In this document: positions 1-9,182 of the stretch, piece after piece | Layout of the letters: each line of letters starts with the position of its first letter | How positions within the stretch are numbered: position 1 is the stretch's first letter | NCBI GenBank assembly: GCA_964370205.1 | Contig: CAYJIK010000001.1 | Location: 1 to 64,000 of the forward strand | Length of the DNA stretch: 64,000 nucleotides | Direction: 5' to 3' | Source of the DNA: DAMCAP01 sp964370205 | GTDB taxonomy: Bacteria > Bacillota > Clostridia > Oscillospirales > Ruminococcaceae | Notes under the pieces: generated by a model | What the model saw: the letters and a program-made list of their open reading frames with translations, nothing else | Databases searched by the model: none | What the model was told of the DNA's origin: nothing | Translations under genes and position numbers: made by a program

Positions 1-306
1 CCTTCGGGTGGAGATGAGAGTAAATATATAGAAATGTTGAGCATTACTCATGGAAATGAGACACTTTCAAATGAAGTTTATGCACAAACTGCTGAAATCA
101 CAGATGCCTTTGGCGAATATAGAGTAGAACTTGCATCTATACTCAATGAGCCTTATCATATCGAGGTTGAAGTTTCTTTTGAAGACGGAAAAACAATAAT
201 CAAAGATATTGGCACTTATACTAATGAAAATGGTGTCTTGCAAGATTACGAACACGAATTGATTTTCGATTTTATTGTTACAGAACAGGTTGTGTATCCT
301 GAGTAA
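1..306 (+). CDS. C-terminal part of an unidentified protein, cut by the window edge
   Basis: The reading frame is open from the first base of the window, so the true start lies upstream and only the last 101 or so residues are visible. I do not recognise the family. The visible part is acidic, beta-strand-like and ends in VVYPE, with no membrane segment. A segment reading HIEVEVSFEDGKTI looks like an extracellular immunoglobulin-like or carboxypeptidase-regulatory-like beta domain, but this is only an impression. Base composition is more AT-rich than the housekeeping genes after position 1029, which fits an accessory gene. Confidence 0.55.
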   Translation, partial: PSGGDESKYIEMLSITHGNETLSNEVYAQTAEITDAFGEYRVELASILNEPYHIEVEVSFEDGKTIIKDIGTYTNENGVLQDYEHELIFDFIVTEQVVYPE

Positions 307-353
307 CCGAACATCTCTCGTAACATAAAGCCACGTTTTAGGAAGAGTAAAGA

Positions 354-638
354 ATGAAAAGTAGTTTTTTATTAACCTCAGTTATCGTTATGAGCATTTT
401 TGCAGCCATTGCACAGCTTTATTTGTCAGCGGCTCACGATATCGGACAACCGGTTTTTTCTCTTGTGTTTCTTTCGGTCCCGCTTATGGTGTGGAGGTTA
501 AATGGATACAAGAAAATGGTAAACAGCAAGGTGGAAGGTGCCCCGAACTTTAGCAATAGCGTAATCTTTGGTCTCATTGCAGGTCTTGTTGCTGTAGTTG
601 GGTTTATACTATATTTTATAATCCTATTAAAGTCTTAG
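354..638 (+). CDS. small membrane protein of unknown function
   Basis: This 94-residue protein has a hydrophobic N-terminus (about residues 5-27), a second hydrophobic stretch near 33-48 and a strong C-terminal membrane segment (about 70-92). The loop between them is basic (around NGYKKMVNSK), so that loop probably faces the cytoplasm. A GGAAGAG ribosome binding site lies 10 or so bases before the ATG. It follows the truncated ORF by 47 bases and could be co-transcribed with it. No family was recognised, and the AT-rich composition suggests accessory DNA. Confidence 0.6.
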   Translation: MKSSFLLTSVIVMSIFAAIAQLYLSAAHDIGQPVFSLVFLSVPLMVWRLNGYKKMVNSKVEGAPNFSNSVIFGLIAGLVAVVGFILYFIILLKS

Positions 639-750
639 CAAATCCTGCTCGAAAAGTAATCATTTTATGAATATGATTACAGCCCGAATTGCACGTATTT
701 CGCAGCCGTATGTTCTCATAACCGTGAATTGTTATCGGTGAAATTGTTGG

Positions 751-767
751 GGCGGATATTATCCGCC
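751..767. repeat. palindromic intergenic repeat, GGCGGATA type, copy 1
   Basis: The sequence is an 8-base arm GGCGGATA, one central base, and the exact complement arm TATCCGCC. A sister copy lies at 871-889 in the opposite orientation relative to the flanking GGGG tract. Units with GTAGGGGCGG cores are commonly scattered between genes in clostridial genomes; the pairing and the second copy are visible here, the family link is from general knowledge. Confidence 0.6.
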
Positions 768-870
768 TGCTTAACCGCAATACAAACGACACCAACCCGG
801 ATACGTCACTTGTATTGTAACGGTTTGGAAAATGATAGTAATTTCAGGTCATAATATGGATGGCGACAAC

Positions 871-889
871 GGGCGGATAGTATCCGCCC
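871..889. repeat. palindromic intergenic repeat, GGCGGATA type, copy 2
   Basis: Arms of 9 bases (GGGCGGATA and TATCCGCCC) surround one central G. The 3' flank CCCTACAACC is the complement of the GTAGGGG start seen in the repeat at 14137, tying these units to one family. It is inverted relative to copy 1, about 120 bases away. Confidence 0.6.
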
Positions 890-984
890 CTACAACCGGT
901 TTAACTATTCACGATATCATCCGAAGATAATGCGTTTCAATATTCACTTTTTACAATTCATAATTCCCCAACAAAAGGATGCAT

Positions 985-1008
985 AGTTTGAAACAACATT
1001 TTCAAACT
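985..1008 (+). repeat. leader palindrome AGTTTGAAA before plsX
   Basis: AGTTTGAAA pairs with TTTCAAACT over 9 bases around a 6-base loop, and is followed at once by ACAGAAAGGAAG, the plsX ribosome binding site. Nearly the same palindrome occurs before rdgB (8250-8274) and in the lon leader (17540-17564), each followed by a CAG-containing junction. AAAGGA occurs on both sides of this copy (974-979 and 1013-1018). Confidence 0.6.
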
Positions 1009-1028
1009 ACAGAAAGGAAGTACAAACA

Positions 1029-2024
1029 ATGAAAATAGTACTAGACGCTATGGGAGGCGACAACTCCCCACATGACGCAGTGGAAGGCGCTGTCTTAGCG
1101 GTTAAGGAGTACAAAGTCGGCGTGATACTCGTTGGCGATAAGCCGGCAATAGAGAAGGCCGCCGCCTCAAAAGGACTGTCCCTTGACGGTATTGAGATAG
1201 TCCACGCCCCAGAGGTATTCCCGATTACCTCCGACCCTACCACGCTGTTAAAGGCGGGTAAGGACAGTTCCATGGCAGTCGGTATGCAACTTGTCAAGGA
1301 CGGTGGAGGCGATGCGTTTGTGAGCGCAGGCTCTACAGGTGCGCTACTTGTGGGCGCTACGTTTATAGTCGGGCGTATAAAGGGCGTTAAGCGTCCCGTG
1401 TTAGCCGCAGAGGTGCCGATTGGTTGGAACAAGCACTACCTGCTTGTGGACACAGGCGCAAACAACGACTGCCGCCCCGAAATGCTACTACAGTTTGGTA
1501 TAATGGGCAACATATACATGCAAAAGGTGCGTGGCATGAAGTCCCCCCGAATAGGGCTTGTCAACATCGGCACAGAGGAAACGAAAGGCACTGACCTACA
1601 AGTCGAGAGTTATGCGCTACTGAAGGCGGCAAACATGAACTTCATCGGCAACGTAGAAGCCAGAGAAATCCCACACGGAGGCTGTGACGTTGCTGTCTGC
1701 GACGGCTTTACAGGTAACATAATACTAAAGCTGAGCGAGGGTTTCTTTTTATTCCTCGTCAAACTGCTGAAAAATCTACTTACCGCCACACCACTCACAA
1801 AGGTTGCGGCGCTTATCCTTAAAAAGTCGATATCCGACTTCAGGCTGTCCATGGACCACACCGAAGTCGGTGGTGCGCCGATTTTGGGAGTAAACAAGCC
1901 TGTTATCAAAGCGCATGGTAACTCCAACGCAAATGCGTTTAAGAACGCCATACGTCAAGCGGTTAAGTCGATAAACGAAAATGTCGTAGCGGAGATTGAG
2001 AAGGGGCTTGCGGAAAATAAGTAG
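1029..2024 (+). CDS. plsX: phosphate acyltransferase PlsX
   Basis: PlsX makes acyl-phosphate from acyl-ACP and phosphate, the first step of the PlsX/PlsY route to phosphatidic acid, as a peripheral membrane enzyme. The 331-residue length is normal and the N-terminus has the family LDAMGGDNSP stretch (residues 5-14), with further conserved GALLVGATFIVGRI and LVDTGAN stretches. The ATG follows a good AGAAAGGAAG site. It heads the run plsX-rnc-radical SAM-smc-ftsY, a standard Firmicute order. The acpP gene often found between plsX and rnc is missing here. Confidence 0.96.
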   Translation: MKIVLDAMGGDNSPHDAVEGAVLAVKEYKVGVILVGDKPAIEKAAASKGLSLDGIEIVHAPEVFPITSDPTTLLKAGKDSSMAVGMQLVKDGGGDAFVSAGSTGALLVGATFIVGRIKGVKRPVLAAEVPIGWNKHYLLVDTGANNDCRPEMLLQFGIMGNIYMQKVRGMKSPRIGLVNIGTEETKGTDLQVESYALLKAANMNFIGNVEAREIPHGGCDVAVCDGFTGNIILKLSEGFFLFLVKLLKNLLTATPLTKVAALILKKSISDFRLSMDHTEVGGAPILGVNKPVIKAHGNSNANAFKNAIRQAVKSINENVVAEIEKGLAENK

Positions 2025-2063
2025 TTTCTTTTCGTAAAGTCATAGAAAGGCACTGATAGGACA

Positions 2064-2717
2064 ATGAAATTTTCAGGTTATACATTTAAAGACATTAAGC
2101 TTTTTGAAACTGCGGTATGCCACTCCTCCTACGTGAACGAAACGAAGGAGGGGGACAGCTACGAGCGCCTTGAGTTTTTGGGTGACTCGGTGTTGTCGGT
2201 TTTGACCTCCGAGTTTCTGTACGAGAATGTAGCCCTTCCCGAGGGGGAGCTTACAAAGATAAGAGCTACCATTGTCTGCGAGAGTTCACTTGCTAAGTTT
2301 GCCAGACAGCTTGACCTCGGCAGTATGCTAAAGCTTGGCAGAGGTGAAGAGAATAACGGAGGGAGGAAGCGCCCTTCCATACTGGCAGATGTATTTGAAG
2401 CGGTGCTTGCCGCCATTTATCTGGATGGCGGACTGGACTCTGCTCGCACATTTTTGATACCGTTTGTAGAGCAGGCAATGACAGGGGATAAGCAAGAGGT
2501 CACCGACTACAAGACTGAACTACAGGAGATTATCCAAAAGAACCCTGAAGAAAAAATCACCTATGTGCTTATATCTCAGCAAGGGCCTGACCATGAAAAG
2601 GAATTCTTCGTGGAAGTGCGCCTAAACTCGAACGTTATAGGCAAAGGTAAAGGAAAGAGCAAAAAGCTTGCAGAACAGATGGCGGCTAAAGAAGCACTTT
2701 CACTTATGGGCAGATGA
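2064..2717 (+). CDS. rnc: ribonuclease III
   Basis: RNase III cuts double-stranded RNA, including the 30S rRNA precursor. The catalytic signature ERLEFLGDSVLS lies at residues 34-45 with its acidic metal ligands intact, and a second conserved acidic helix (DVFEAVLAAIYLDGG) follows near 110-125. A double-stranded RNA-binding domain occupies about 145-215 (ending KGKSKKLAEQMAAKEAL). At 217 residues it is of normal length. It lies 39 bases after plsX and 18 before the radical SAM gene, in the same operon. Confidence 0.96.
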   Translation: MKFSGYTFKDIKLFETAVCHSSYVNETKEGDSYERLEFLGDSVLSVLTSEFLYENVALPEGELTKIRATIVCESSLAKFARQLDLGSMLKLGRGEENNGGRKRPSILADVFEAVLAAIYLDGGLDSARTFLIPFVEQAMTGDKQEVTDYKTELQEIIQKNPEEKITYVLISQQGPDHEKEFFVEVRLNSNVIGKGKGKSKKLAEQMAAKEALSLMGR

Positions 2718-2735
2718 AGGATTGAGGAAACTTAA

Positions 2736-3728
2736 TTGAAGCATGGAAATATAGCGATATTTATACCGCATGTCGGTTGCCCTAATCAGTGCAGTTTTTG
2801 CAATCAGCATGTGATATCCGGTGCAGTAAGTGAGCCGACTTCGGAGGACGTTAAAGCGACAGTTGAAAGTGCTTTGGCTACTCGTAGTACTAGGGAGATG
2901 GAGATAGCTTTCTTCGGCGGTAGCTTTACCGCTATCAGGCGTGACTACATGCTGTCCCTTTTATCGGTAGCACATAGCTACGTCAAAGACGGAAAGGTAC
3001 AGGGCATCCGCCTGTCTACACGTCCCGACTGCATAGACAGCGAAATACTTGATATCTTAAAACACCACGGTGTGACCTCGATAGAACTAGGTGCGCAGAG
3101 CATGTCGGACAGTGTGCTCTGCGCTAATCTGCGAGGACATAACAGAGAGAGCATTTTTAAGTCCGCAAAGCTTATTAAGCAGTACGGCTTTGAGTTGGGG
3201 CTTCAAATAATGACGGGGCTCTACCGTGACAGCAAAGAGCAGTTTCGGCGAACAGTAACCGACTGCCTTGATATCCACCCTGACACGGTGAGAATTTACC
3301 CGACCTTGGTATTACCGCAAACCTTTCTGTGGGAGCTGATGGAGAGTGGTGAGTACTCACCGCTTACCCTTGAAGAGGCGATAGAGCTTGCGTCAGAGGC
3401 TATGGAGCGGTTTATGAGTGAGGGTATACGCATCATAAAGGTGGGGCTACATTCGTCTGACACACTGCTTGAAGACGCTAGAGGGCCGTATCACCCTGCG
3501 TTTAGAGAACTCTGCGAGGGTGAGATAATGCGAAAGCGGCTTGCGCCGGTATTGTCAGGGGTTGCCCCCGGTGAAATCACTGTGGCGGTAAGCAGTAAGG
3601 ACTACTCAAAGCTGTGCGGACATGGGGGACGTTTTCTCAAAGGTTTTGCGGAGCAAGGCTTTCGCATAACGGTCGAGACAACGTCGGACACAGAGCCGTT
3701 ACAACCTATTCTTATCACTAAAAGTTAG
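2736..3728 (+). CDS. radical SAM protein (Elp3-like, smc-associated)
   Basis: A TTG start is used, preceded by GAGGAAAC. The iron-sulfur signature is at C15, C19 and C22 (GCPNQCSFCNQ), followed by FFGGSFT, typical of the Elp3/YhcC-like radical SAM group. The substrate is not known from sequence; members adjacent to smc in clostridia are usually annotated only as radical SAM proteins. The Elp3 acetyltransferase domain is absent at 330 residues, and the C-terminus instead looks like a short accessory fold. It ends 14 bases before smc. Confidence 0.85.
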   Translation: MKHGNIAIFIPHVGCPNQCSFCNQHVISGAVSEPTSEDVKATVESALATRSTREMEIAFFGGSFTAIRRDYMLSLLSVAHSYVKDGKVQGIRLSTRPDCIDSEILDILKHHGVTSIELGAQSMSDSVLCANLRGHNRESIFKSAKLIKQYGFELGLQIMTGLYRDSKEQFRRTVTDCLDIHPDTVRIYPTLVLPQTFLWELMESGEYSPLTLEEAIELASEAMERFMSEGIRIIKVGLHSSDTLLEDARGPYHPAFRELCEGEIMRKRLAPVLSGVAPGEITVAVSSKDYSKLCGHGGRFLKGFAEQGFRITVETTSDTEPLQPILITKS

Positions 3729-3742
3729 CGTGAGGTGAATTT

Positions 3743-6700
3743 GTGCGTCTGAAATCACTGGAAATACAAGGCTTCAAGTCGTTTCCGAATAAGACTACAC
3801 TGCTGTTTGAGGATAGTATAACAGCGGTTGTAGGGCCTAACGGTTGCGGCAAGAGCAATATAGCCGACGCAGTGCGTTGGGTACTGGGCGAACAGTCCTC
3901 CAAAGCACTGCGTGGTGCAAAGATGGAGGACGTCATATTCGGCGGTTCTGCAGGGCGCAGAGCCATGGGGGTCTGCTATGTAACGCTAGGTGTAGACAAC
4001 ACGTCCCGTGCGCTCCCGATAGCGGAGGACGAAGTGCTGATAACTCGGAAAATCTACCGTGATGGCGAGAGCGAATACCGCATAAACGGAGCGGTTGTCC
4101 GCCTTAAAGATATCCACCAGCTGTTTATGGATACAGGCCTCGGCAGGGACGGTTACTCCATTATCGGACAGGGTAAGGTAGCGGAACTACTGTCCACCAA
4201 AAGCGCCGACCGTCGTGAAGTCTTTGAAGAAGCGGCAGGTATCTCCAAGTTCCGCTACCGCCGTGAAGAAGCGGAAAAGCGCCTTTCCTCAGCGGAGGAC
4301 AACATCACACGCCTCACCGACATACTAAACGAGCTTGAGAGCAGGTTAGCACCGCTCAAAAGAGAGAGCGAAAAAGCGGAAAAGTTCCTAAAGCTATCCG
4401 AAGAAAAGCGACTACTTGAAATTTCACTGTGGCTACTGGAGCTGGAGGAAGTGAAGATAAAGCGAAACACCGCCGAGGATAACGAGCTTGTAAAGCGTGA
4501 GGAATATGAAGCGGTGCTGAGTGAAGTGGAGCAGTCCGAGAAGGAGCTGGAAGAGCACTCGCAGGAGATGTTCAGGCTGTCCTCGCTTATAGATAGGCTG
4601 TCCGTAAGTGTCAGAGAGCTTACAGAGGAGCGTGGAAACTTACGTTCCGAGATCGCCGTTATCGAAAACAACATAACTCACGGTGAAACCGCGGTAAAAG
4701 AGCAGGAGGCACTACTTGCAACACTTGAAATCAGCGGAGAGACGCTAAACGCCCACCGTCAGACCGCACAGCAGGATATAACCGAGGTAAAGCGTGAACT
4801 TCTGGAAAACTCGGCACAGATAACCGAGAAACAGAATAAGCTGATGGCAGTCCGTCACGCACTCACAGAAAAACAAGGTGAAACCGCCAAGACACGAATA
4901 AATTACAGCGAACTTTTGGAGGCTATCCAGAAGGAAAAGCTGGATCAAAGCTCATACACTGCCGCAGAGAATGAGAGCGAGCGACGTTTGGAGGAAGTAG
5001 CGGCTTCACTTCTCGACATGGAAAAGCTTTTGAGCGAACTTACTAAAGAAAAACATGAAGCAGAGGGTTTTCTAACCGAACTTGACGAACAGCGCACACG
5101 TTTTGAAAACTCACGCCAAGGCTACCTGCTCCGTGAGAACAACATAAAATCACAGCTTGAAAAGCAACTCGCCGCAATGTCCGACATTGAAAGGACATTA
5201 AACGAAGCCCGTTCACGCACAAAAATACTCCGTGACCTAGAGCAAAGCTACGAAGGATTCGGTGCGGCGGTCAAGTATATACTAAAGCAAGCAGGAAACT
5301 CGCTGGACGGCGTTTGCGGTGCGGTATCGTCACTTATAAGCACAGACAGCAAATATGTCACAGCCGTTGAGATCGCACTGGGCGGTTCTGTGCAGAGTAT
5401 TGTGGTGGAAAATGAAGTCACAGCTAAACGTGCCGTTTCGATGCTGACTTCGTCGAAGGCAGGGCGAGCAACATTCCTACCGCTTGACACCATAAAAGGC
5501 AGACCAATAACTATAAGTAGGTCGTATGACGGCTTTTTAGGACTTGCCAGCGAAGTGATAACATTTGACGAACGCTACAGAGGAGTCATGGAAAACCTAC
5601 TGGGTCGGACACTGATAGCGGAAGACCTCGACACAGCTACAAAGATAGCCAAAGCGGAGGGATACCGCTACCGTGTGGTAAGCTTGGACGGTCAGGTGGT
5701 GAACGCATACGGTTCTATCACAGGTGGTTATCTAAACCGCTCCGTCGGTGTGCTGAGCAGGAAAAACGAGATAGCCGAACTGGAGAAACGCACCGAAACA
5801 CTCACTAATCGTCTCACTGAAGCGTCAGCAAAAGCAGACGAAGTAAAAGCTGACCTTGCTAAAAATTCAGCCGAGGTGAAAACCATCACCGACAACATCG
5901 AGACCATCAAAGAAGATATTGCACTGGGAAAAACAAACCTTATGCGTACCACCACAGAATTAAAAAGCCTTGAGGAGCAAAAACAGACAGCGGTACGAAC
6001 ACGGGAACAGATAAAAAAACGCCTTGAGGAATATAGTAATCTGGGGCTTGGGCTTGAGATGCGTATAAAGATACTGAGTGAGGAAGCGTCAGAACTCCAA
6101 AAGCGACTTGCGATAGACGAAAAAGAGCTGGCGACCATGACTAGCGAACAGGAGCTGATAACGTCAGCGCTTTCGAGTGCTGAAATGACAGTTGCCCTAA
6201 AGCGTCAAAAGCTTACCGCCACAGAGGAAAACTACCGCAAGCTCACGGAGGATAGCGAGCAAAAATCGGCACAGCGTGAAGCGGCACTATCCAAAATCCG
6301 TGACTTGGGTGCCGCAAAAATCACCTCCGAGCAGCAGATGGTGGCAAACTCGGTGCGAAGCGACGAGGTTGACCGTCTGATATCGGAACAAGAGAGAGCG
6401 CTTAGCACCGCCATGAATGATAGGCTGACCCATGAAAAAGAGTCCACTACCGCACGAAACGCCGAGCGTGAACTCACAACACGCCGTGATAACCTTTACC
6501 GTGAACTTGTACACCTCACCGAGACGAAGAACTCGCTTATTGCAATGTCCGACTCGCTAGTGCGAAGTCTGTGGGAGGAGTACGAGCTGACTGTGAACGA
6601 CGCTAAACTTACTGCAAAAAGCGATGTGGACAAGCGTGAAGCCAATATAGCACTAACCTCTGTGAAGGGAAGCATCAAGGAACTTGGTAACGTAAACGTC

Positions 6701-7303
6701 GCCGCCACCGAGGAGTATGCGGAGGTGTCCATGCGCTATGAAACGCTCAGCACGCAACTTTCCGACCTGAATACATCTAAGCAAGACCTAGAGCGGTTGA
6801 TAAGCTCGCTCACAGGTAGTATGACCGATATATTTAACACACGTTTTGCTGAGATAAGTAAGCACTTTAGTGAAATATTTGTACGGTTGTTTGGCGGAGG
6901 GAAGGGAGAACTATACCTCACCGATAAGCAAAATCCTCTTGAGTGCGGTATAGAAATCGAGGTTTCCCCACCGGGTAAGATGATAAAGAACCTCGGGGTT
7001 CTATCGGGTGGCGAGCAAGCTCTTGTTGCTATTTCTATAATTTTTGCTATACTTAAAGTCAACCCTTCACCATTTTGTGTCATGGATGAGGTGGAGGCGG
7101 CTTTAGATGATGTGAATGTCACAAGGTTTGCAAGCTACCTACGCAGTGTCACAGACAGGACACAGTTCATACTGATAACGCACAGACGTGGCACAATGGA
7201 GGCGGCGGACATCCTTTATGGTGTCACCATGCAGGAGGAAGGCGTTTCACGACTTCTCAAGCTTGAACTGAAAGAAGCAGGAAATTTAGGCTCACTGACT
7301 TAA
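3743..7303 (+). CDS. smc: chromosome segregation ATPase SMC
   Basis: SMC dimers with ScpAB compact and segregate the chromosome. Walker A GPNGCGKSN is at residues 31-39, the ABC signature LSGGEQ near 1087 and Walker B (FCVMDEVEAALDD) near 1112-1124. Two long coiled-coil arms flank the hinge at about 505-640. At 1186 residues the length is standard. The start is GTG at 3743, giving the family N-terminus MRLKSLEIQGFKSF. Directly followed by ftsY, as in Bacillus and most clostridia. Confidence 0.97.
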   Translation: MRLKSLEIQGFKSFPNKTTLLFEDSITAVVGPNGCGKSNIADAVRWVLGEQSSKALRGAKMEDVIFGGSAGRRAMGVCYVTLGVDNTSRALPIAEDEVLITRKIYRDGESEYRINGAVVRLKDIHQLFMDTGLGRDGYSIIGQGKVAELLSTKSADRREVFEEAAGISKFRYRREEAEKRLSSAEDNITRLTDILNELESRLAPLKRESEKAEKFLKLSEEKRLLEISLWLLELEEVKIKRNTAEDNELVKREEYEAVLSEVEQSEKELEEHSQEMFRLSSLIDRLSVSVRELTEERGNLRSEIAVIENNITHGETAVKEQEALLATLEISGETLNAHRQTAQQDITEVKRELLENSAQITEKQNKLMAVRHALTEKQGETAKTRINYSELLEAIQKEKLDQSSYTAAENESERRLEEVAASLLDMEKLLSELTKEKHEAEGFLTELDEQRTRFENSRQGYLLRENNIKSQLEKQLAAMSDIERTLNEARSRTKILRDLEQSYEGFGAAVKYILKQAGNSLDGVCGAVSSLISTDSKYVTAVEIALGGSVQSIVVENEVTAKRAVSMLTSSKAGRATFLPLDTIKGRPITISRSYDGFLGLASEVITFDERYRGVMENLLGRTLIAEDLDTATKIAKAEGYRYRVVSLDGQVVNAYGSITGGYLNRSVGVLSRKNEIAELEKRTETLTNRLTEASAKADEVKADLAKNSAEVKTITDNIETIKEDIALGKTNLMRTTTELKSLEEQKQTAVRTREQIKKRLEEYSNLGLGLEMRIKILSEEASELQKRLAIDEKELATMTSEQELITSALSSAEMTVALKRQKLTATEENYRKLTEDSEQKSAQREAALSKIRDLGAAKITSEQQMVANSVRSDEVDRLISEQERALSTAMNDRLTHEKESTTARNAERELTTRRDNLYRELVHLTETKNSLIAMSDSLVRSLWEEYELTVNDAKLTAKSDVDKREANIALTSVKGSIKELGNVNVAATEEYAEVSMRYETLSTQLSDLNTSKQDLERLISSLTGSMTDIFNTRFAEISKHFSEIFVRLFGGGKGELYLTDKQNPLECGIEIEVSPPGKMIKNLGVLSGGEQALVAISIIFAILKVNPSPFCVMDEVEAALDDVNVTRFASYLRSVTDRTQFILITHRRGTMEAADILYGVTMQEEGVSRLLKLELKEAGNLGSLT

Positions 7304-7357
7304 TAATGAGAAAAACCAATACAGACAAACAACACGTGTAAGAGAGGTAGGGAACAG

Positions 7358-8242
7358 ATGGGATTATTTGATAAAATCGGTGCCGGGTTTAAAAAGATTG
7401 GGCAGTTCATCGGTATAGCGTCACCTATAGAGGACAGCTACTACGAGGAACTCGAGGAAATGCTCATTATGGGGGACGTGGGAGCGGCTACGTCGTTTAA
7501 GATAGTAGAGGAACTCAGAGACAGAGTTAAAAAGAATAAAGTCAAAGACTCCGCCGACGTTCTTCCGCTACTGAAAGAGATAATAGTAGAGCTTCTGTCG
7601 CCACCTGAGAGCGTACCATCCACAGAAACCCCAAAAGTTATACTGGTTATCGGCGTAAACGGCGTGGGCAAAACCACCACAATTGGTAAACTGGCATCTA
7701 AGCTGAAAAAGCAGGGTAACAGCGTACTGCTTGCCGCCGCGGACACGTTCAGAGCCGCCGCCATAGAACAGCTGTCCATCTGGGGCGAGCGTTCGGGCTG
7801 TGACGTCATCAAGCAGTCGCAAGGGTCCGACCCGGCAGCTGTTATATATGACGCTGTAAGCTCCGGTAAAGCTAAGAAGGTTGACTACATTATCTGCGAT
7901 ACAGCAGGACGACTACACAACAAAAAGAATCTGATGGACGAACTCGCAAAGATAAACAGGGTTATCCTAAAGGAACTGCCAAACTCGAAACCTGAGGTAC
8001 TACTCGTCGTGGACGCTACCACTGGGCAAAACGCCCTCAGTCAGGTTAAGCTGTTTGGAGAAGTAGCACCGCTGGACGGCATCGTACTGACAAAGCTTGA
8101 CGGAACCGCAAAGGGTGGCGTAGTTATCGGGATAATGGACGAAGCGAAGGTCCCTGTCAAATACGTCGGACTGGGTGAAGGCATTGACGATCTACAACCC
8201 TTCTCCGCAGTAGAGTTTACCGACGCACTGTTTGGCGAATAG
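7358..8242 (+). CDS. ftsY: signal recognition particle receptor FtsY
   Basis: FtsY is the membrane-bound GTPase that docks the SRP-ribosome complex. The NG domain shows the G1 loop GVNGVGKTTT near 98-107, DTFRAAA, DTAGRLH near 180-187 and TKLDGTAKGG. It is a short form (294 residues) without the long acidic N-terminal domain of E. coli, normal for Firmicutes. The ATG follows AGAGAGGTAGGGA. A 55-base gap separates it from smc. Confidence 0.97.
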   Translation: MGLFDKIGAGFKKIGQFIGIASPIEDSYYEELEEMLIMGDVGAATSFKIVEELRDRVKKNKVKDSADVLPLLKEIIVELLSPPESVPSTETPKVILVIGVNGVGKTTTIGKLASKLKKQGNSVLLAAADTFRAAAIEQLSIWGERSGCDVIKQSQGSDPAAVIYDAVSSGKAKKVDYIICDTAGRLHNKKNLMDELAKINRVILKELPNSKPEVLLVVDATTGQNALSQVKLFGEVAPLDGIVLTKLDGTAKGGVVIGIMDEAKVPVKYVGLGEGIDDLQPFSAVEFTDALFGE

Positions 8243-8249
8243 GGGGGAA

Positions 8250-8274
8250 AGTTTGAAAATAAGATTTTCAAACT
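8250..8274 (+). repeat. leader palindrome AGTTTGAAAAT before rdgB
   Basis: An 11-base arm AGTTTGAAAAT, a 3-base AAG loop and the exact complement ATTTTCAAACT stand just after the ftsY stop codon and just before the rdgB ribosome binding site TCAGAAAGGA. The unit matches the one at 17540-17564 in all 25 bases. There is no T-run after it, so it is not an obvious terminator. Confidence 0.7.
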
Positions 8275-8297
8275 TTCAGAAAGGAATGAGTATTTAT

Positions 8298-8888
8298 ATG
8301 TCAGAGAACATAATAGTAGTCGCCACCCATAACAAAGGTAAGCTGGCGGAGTTTAGACGTATCCTGTCACCGCTGGGCTACACGGTCAAAGGGCTCACCG
8401 AACTGGGGCATGACAGCGACTTTGACGAAACAGGCGAAACTTTCACCGAGAACGCCATAATCAAGGCAAGTGGTGCATTTAAACTCACTTCACTTCCATC
8501 TATAGCAGACGATTCAGGGCTTTGCATTGACGCACTGGGCGGTAAACCCGGTGTACAATCGGCAAGATTTTTGGGTGAAGACGTAAGCTATCCCGAAAAG
8601 ATGGCAAAGATAGTGGACATGATGGAAAGCGTCCCTCAAAGCGACAGAACAGCACGTTTCACCTGCGCGATAGTCTATACAAACGGCGACGAACAGCATG
8701 TATTTGAGCATAGTTGCGAAGGATATATAGGACACGAGCCGATAGGGGAAAAGGGCTTTGGCTACGACCCTATTTTCATGGTGGGCGATAAAAGTTTCGC
8801 CACCATGTCCGACGAGGAAAAAGACAGCATCAGCCACAGAGGAAAAGCGCTCAGAGCGTTTTCAGAATTTATGACGATACACAAATAA
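8298..8888 (+). CDS. rdgB: dITP/XTP pyrophosphatase (RdgB/HAM1 family)
   Basis: This enzyme removes non-canonical purine nucleoside triphosphates from the pool. The start was set at 8298 to give MSENIIVVATHNKGKL, which matches the family N-terminus; ATG 8286 in frame lies too close to the AGAAAGGA site, and an earlier start would translate the palindrome. Visible motifs are THNKGKLAEF, FTENAIIKA, ADDSGLCIDALGG with the metal-binding acid residues, GFGYDPIF and SHRGKAL. Length is 196 residues. It sits between ftsY and yhbY. Confidence 0.93.
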   Translation: MSENIIVVATHNKGKLAEFRRILSPLGYTVKGLTELGHDSDFDETGETFTENAIIKASGAFKLTSLPSIADDSGLCIDALGGKPGVQSARFLGEDVSYPEKMAKIVDMMESVPQSDRTARFTCAIVYTNGDEQHVFEHSCEGYIGHEPIGEKGFGYDPIFMVGDKSFATMSDEEKDSISHRGKALRAFSEFMTIHK

Positions 8889-8900
8889 GGAGAAATATTT

Positions 8901-9182
8901 ATGTTAACACCAAAGGAAAGAGCGAGACTTCGCTCACTTTCAAACGATATGAAGGCGATACTACAGGTAGGTAAAAACGAGATAACCGAAGCAGGCATAA
9001 AGCAGGTAAATGACGCACTCGAAGCACGTGAACTTATAAAGATGTCAGTACTTGAATCGTCACCGTACACAGCGACAGAGGCGGCGCACATCTACGCTGA
9101 AGCCACCGACAGCGAAGTGGTATCTGTTATAGGCTTTAAGTTTATACTCTACCGCAAGAATAAGAAAAATCCAAAGATATGA
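8901..9182 (+). CDS. yhbY: CRM-domain RNA-binding protein, YhbY family
   Basis: A 93-residue single CRM domain protein of the kind that binds pre-ribosomal particles. It shows LTPKERARLRSLSNDMKAILQVGK at the N-terminus and a GFKFILYRKNKKNP C-terminus, both typical. AAGGAG precedes the ATG. The stop codon overlaps the nadD start by 4 bases (ATGA), so the two are translationally coupled; yhbY-nadD is a common clostridial order. Confidence 0.93.
   Translation: MLTPKERARLRSLSNDMKAILQVGKNEITEAGIKQVNDALEARELIKMSVLESSPYTATEAAHIYAEATDSEVVSVIGFKFILYRKNKKNPKI

Larger units (their letters stand above)
639..1028. other. 390-base intergenic region with palindromic repeats
   Basis: No coding region is supported here. 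It holds two short near-perfect palindromes (751-767 and 871-889), both built on GGCGGATA and its complement, and a longer-armed hairpin (985-1008) directly before the plsX ribosome binding site. The region marks the boundary between accessory DNA and the plsX operon. No convincing promoter hexamers were found. Confidence 0.6.
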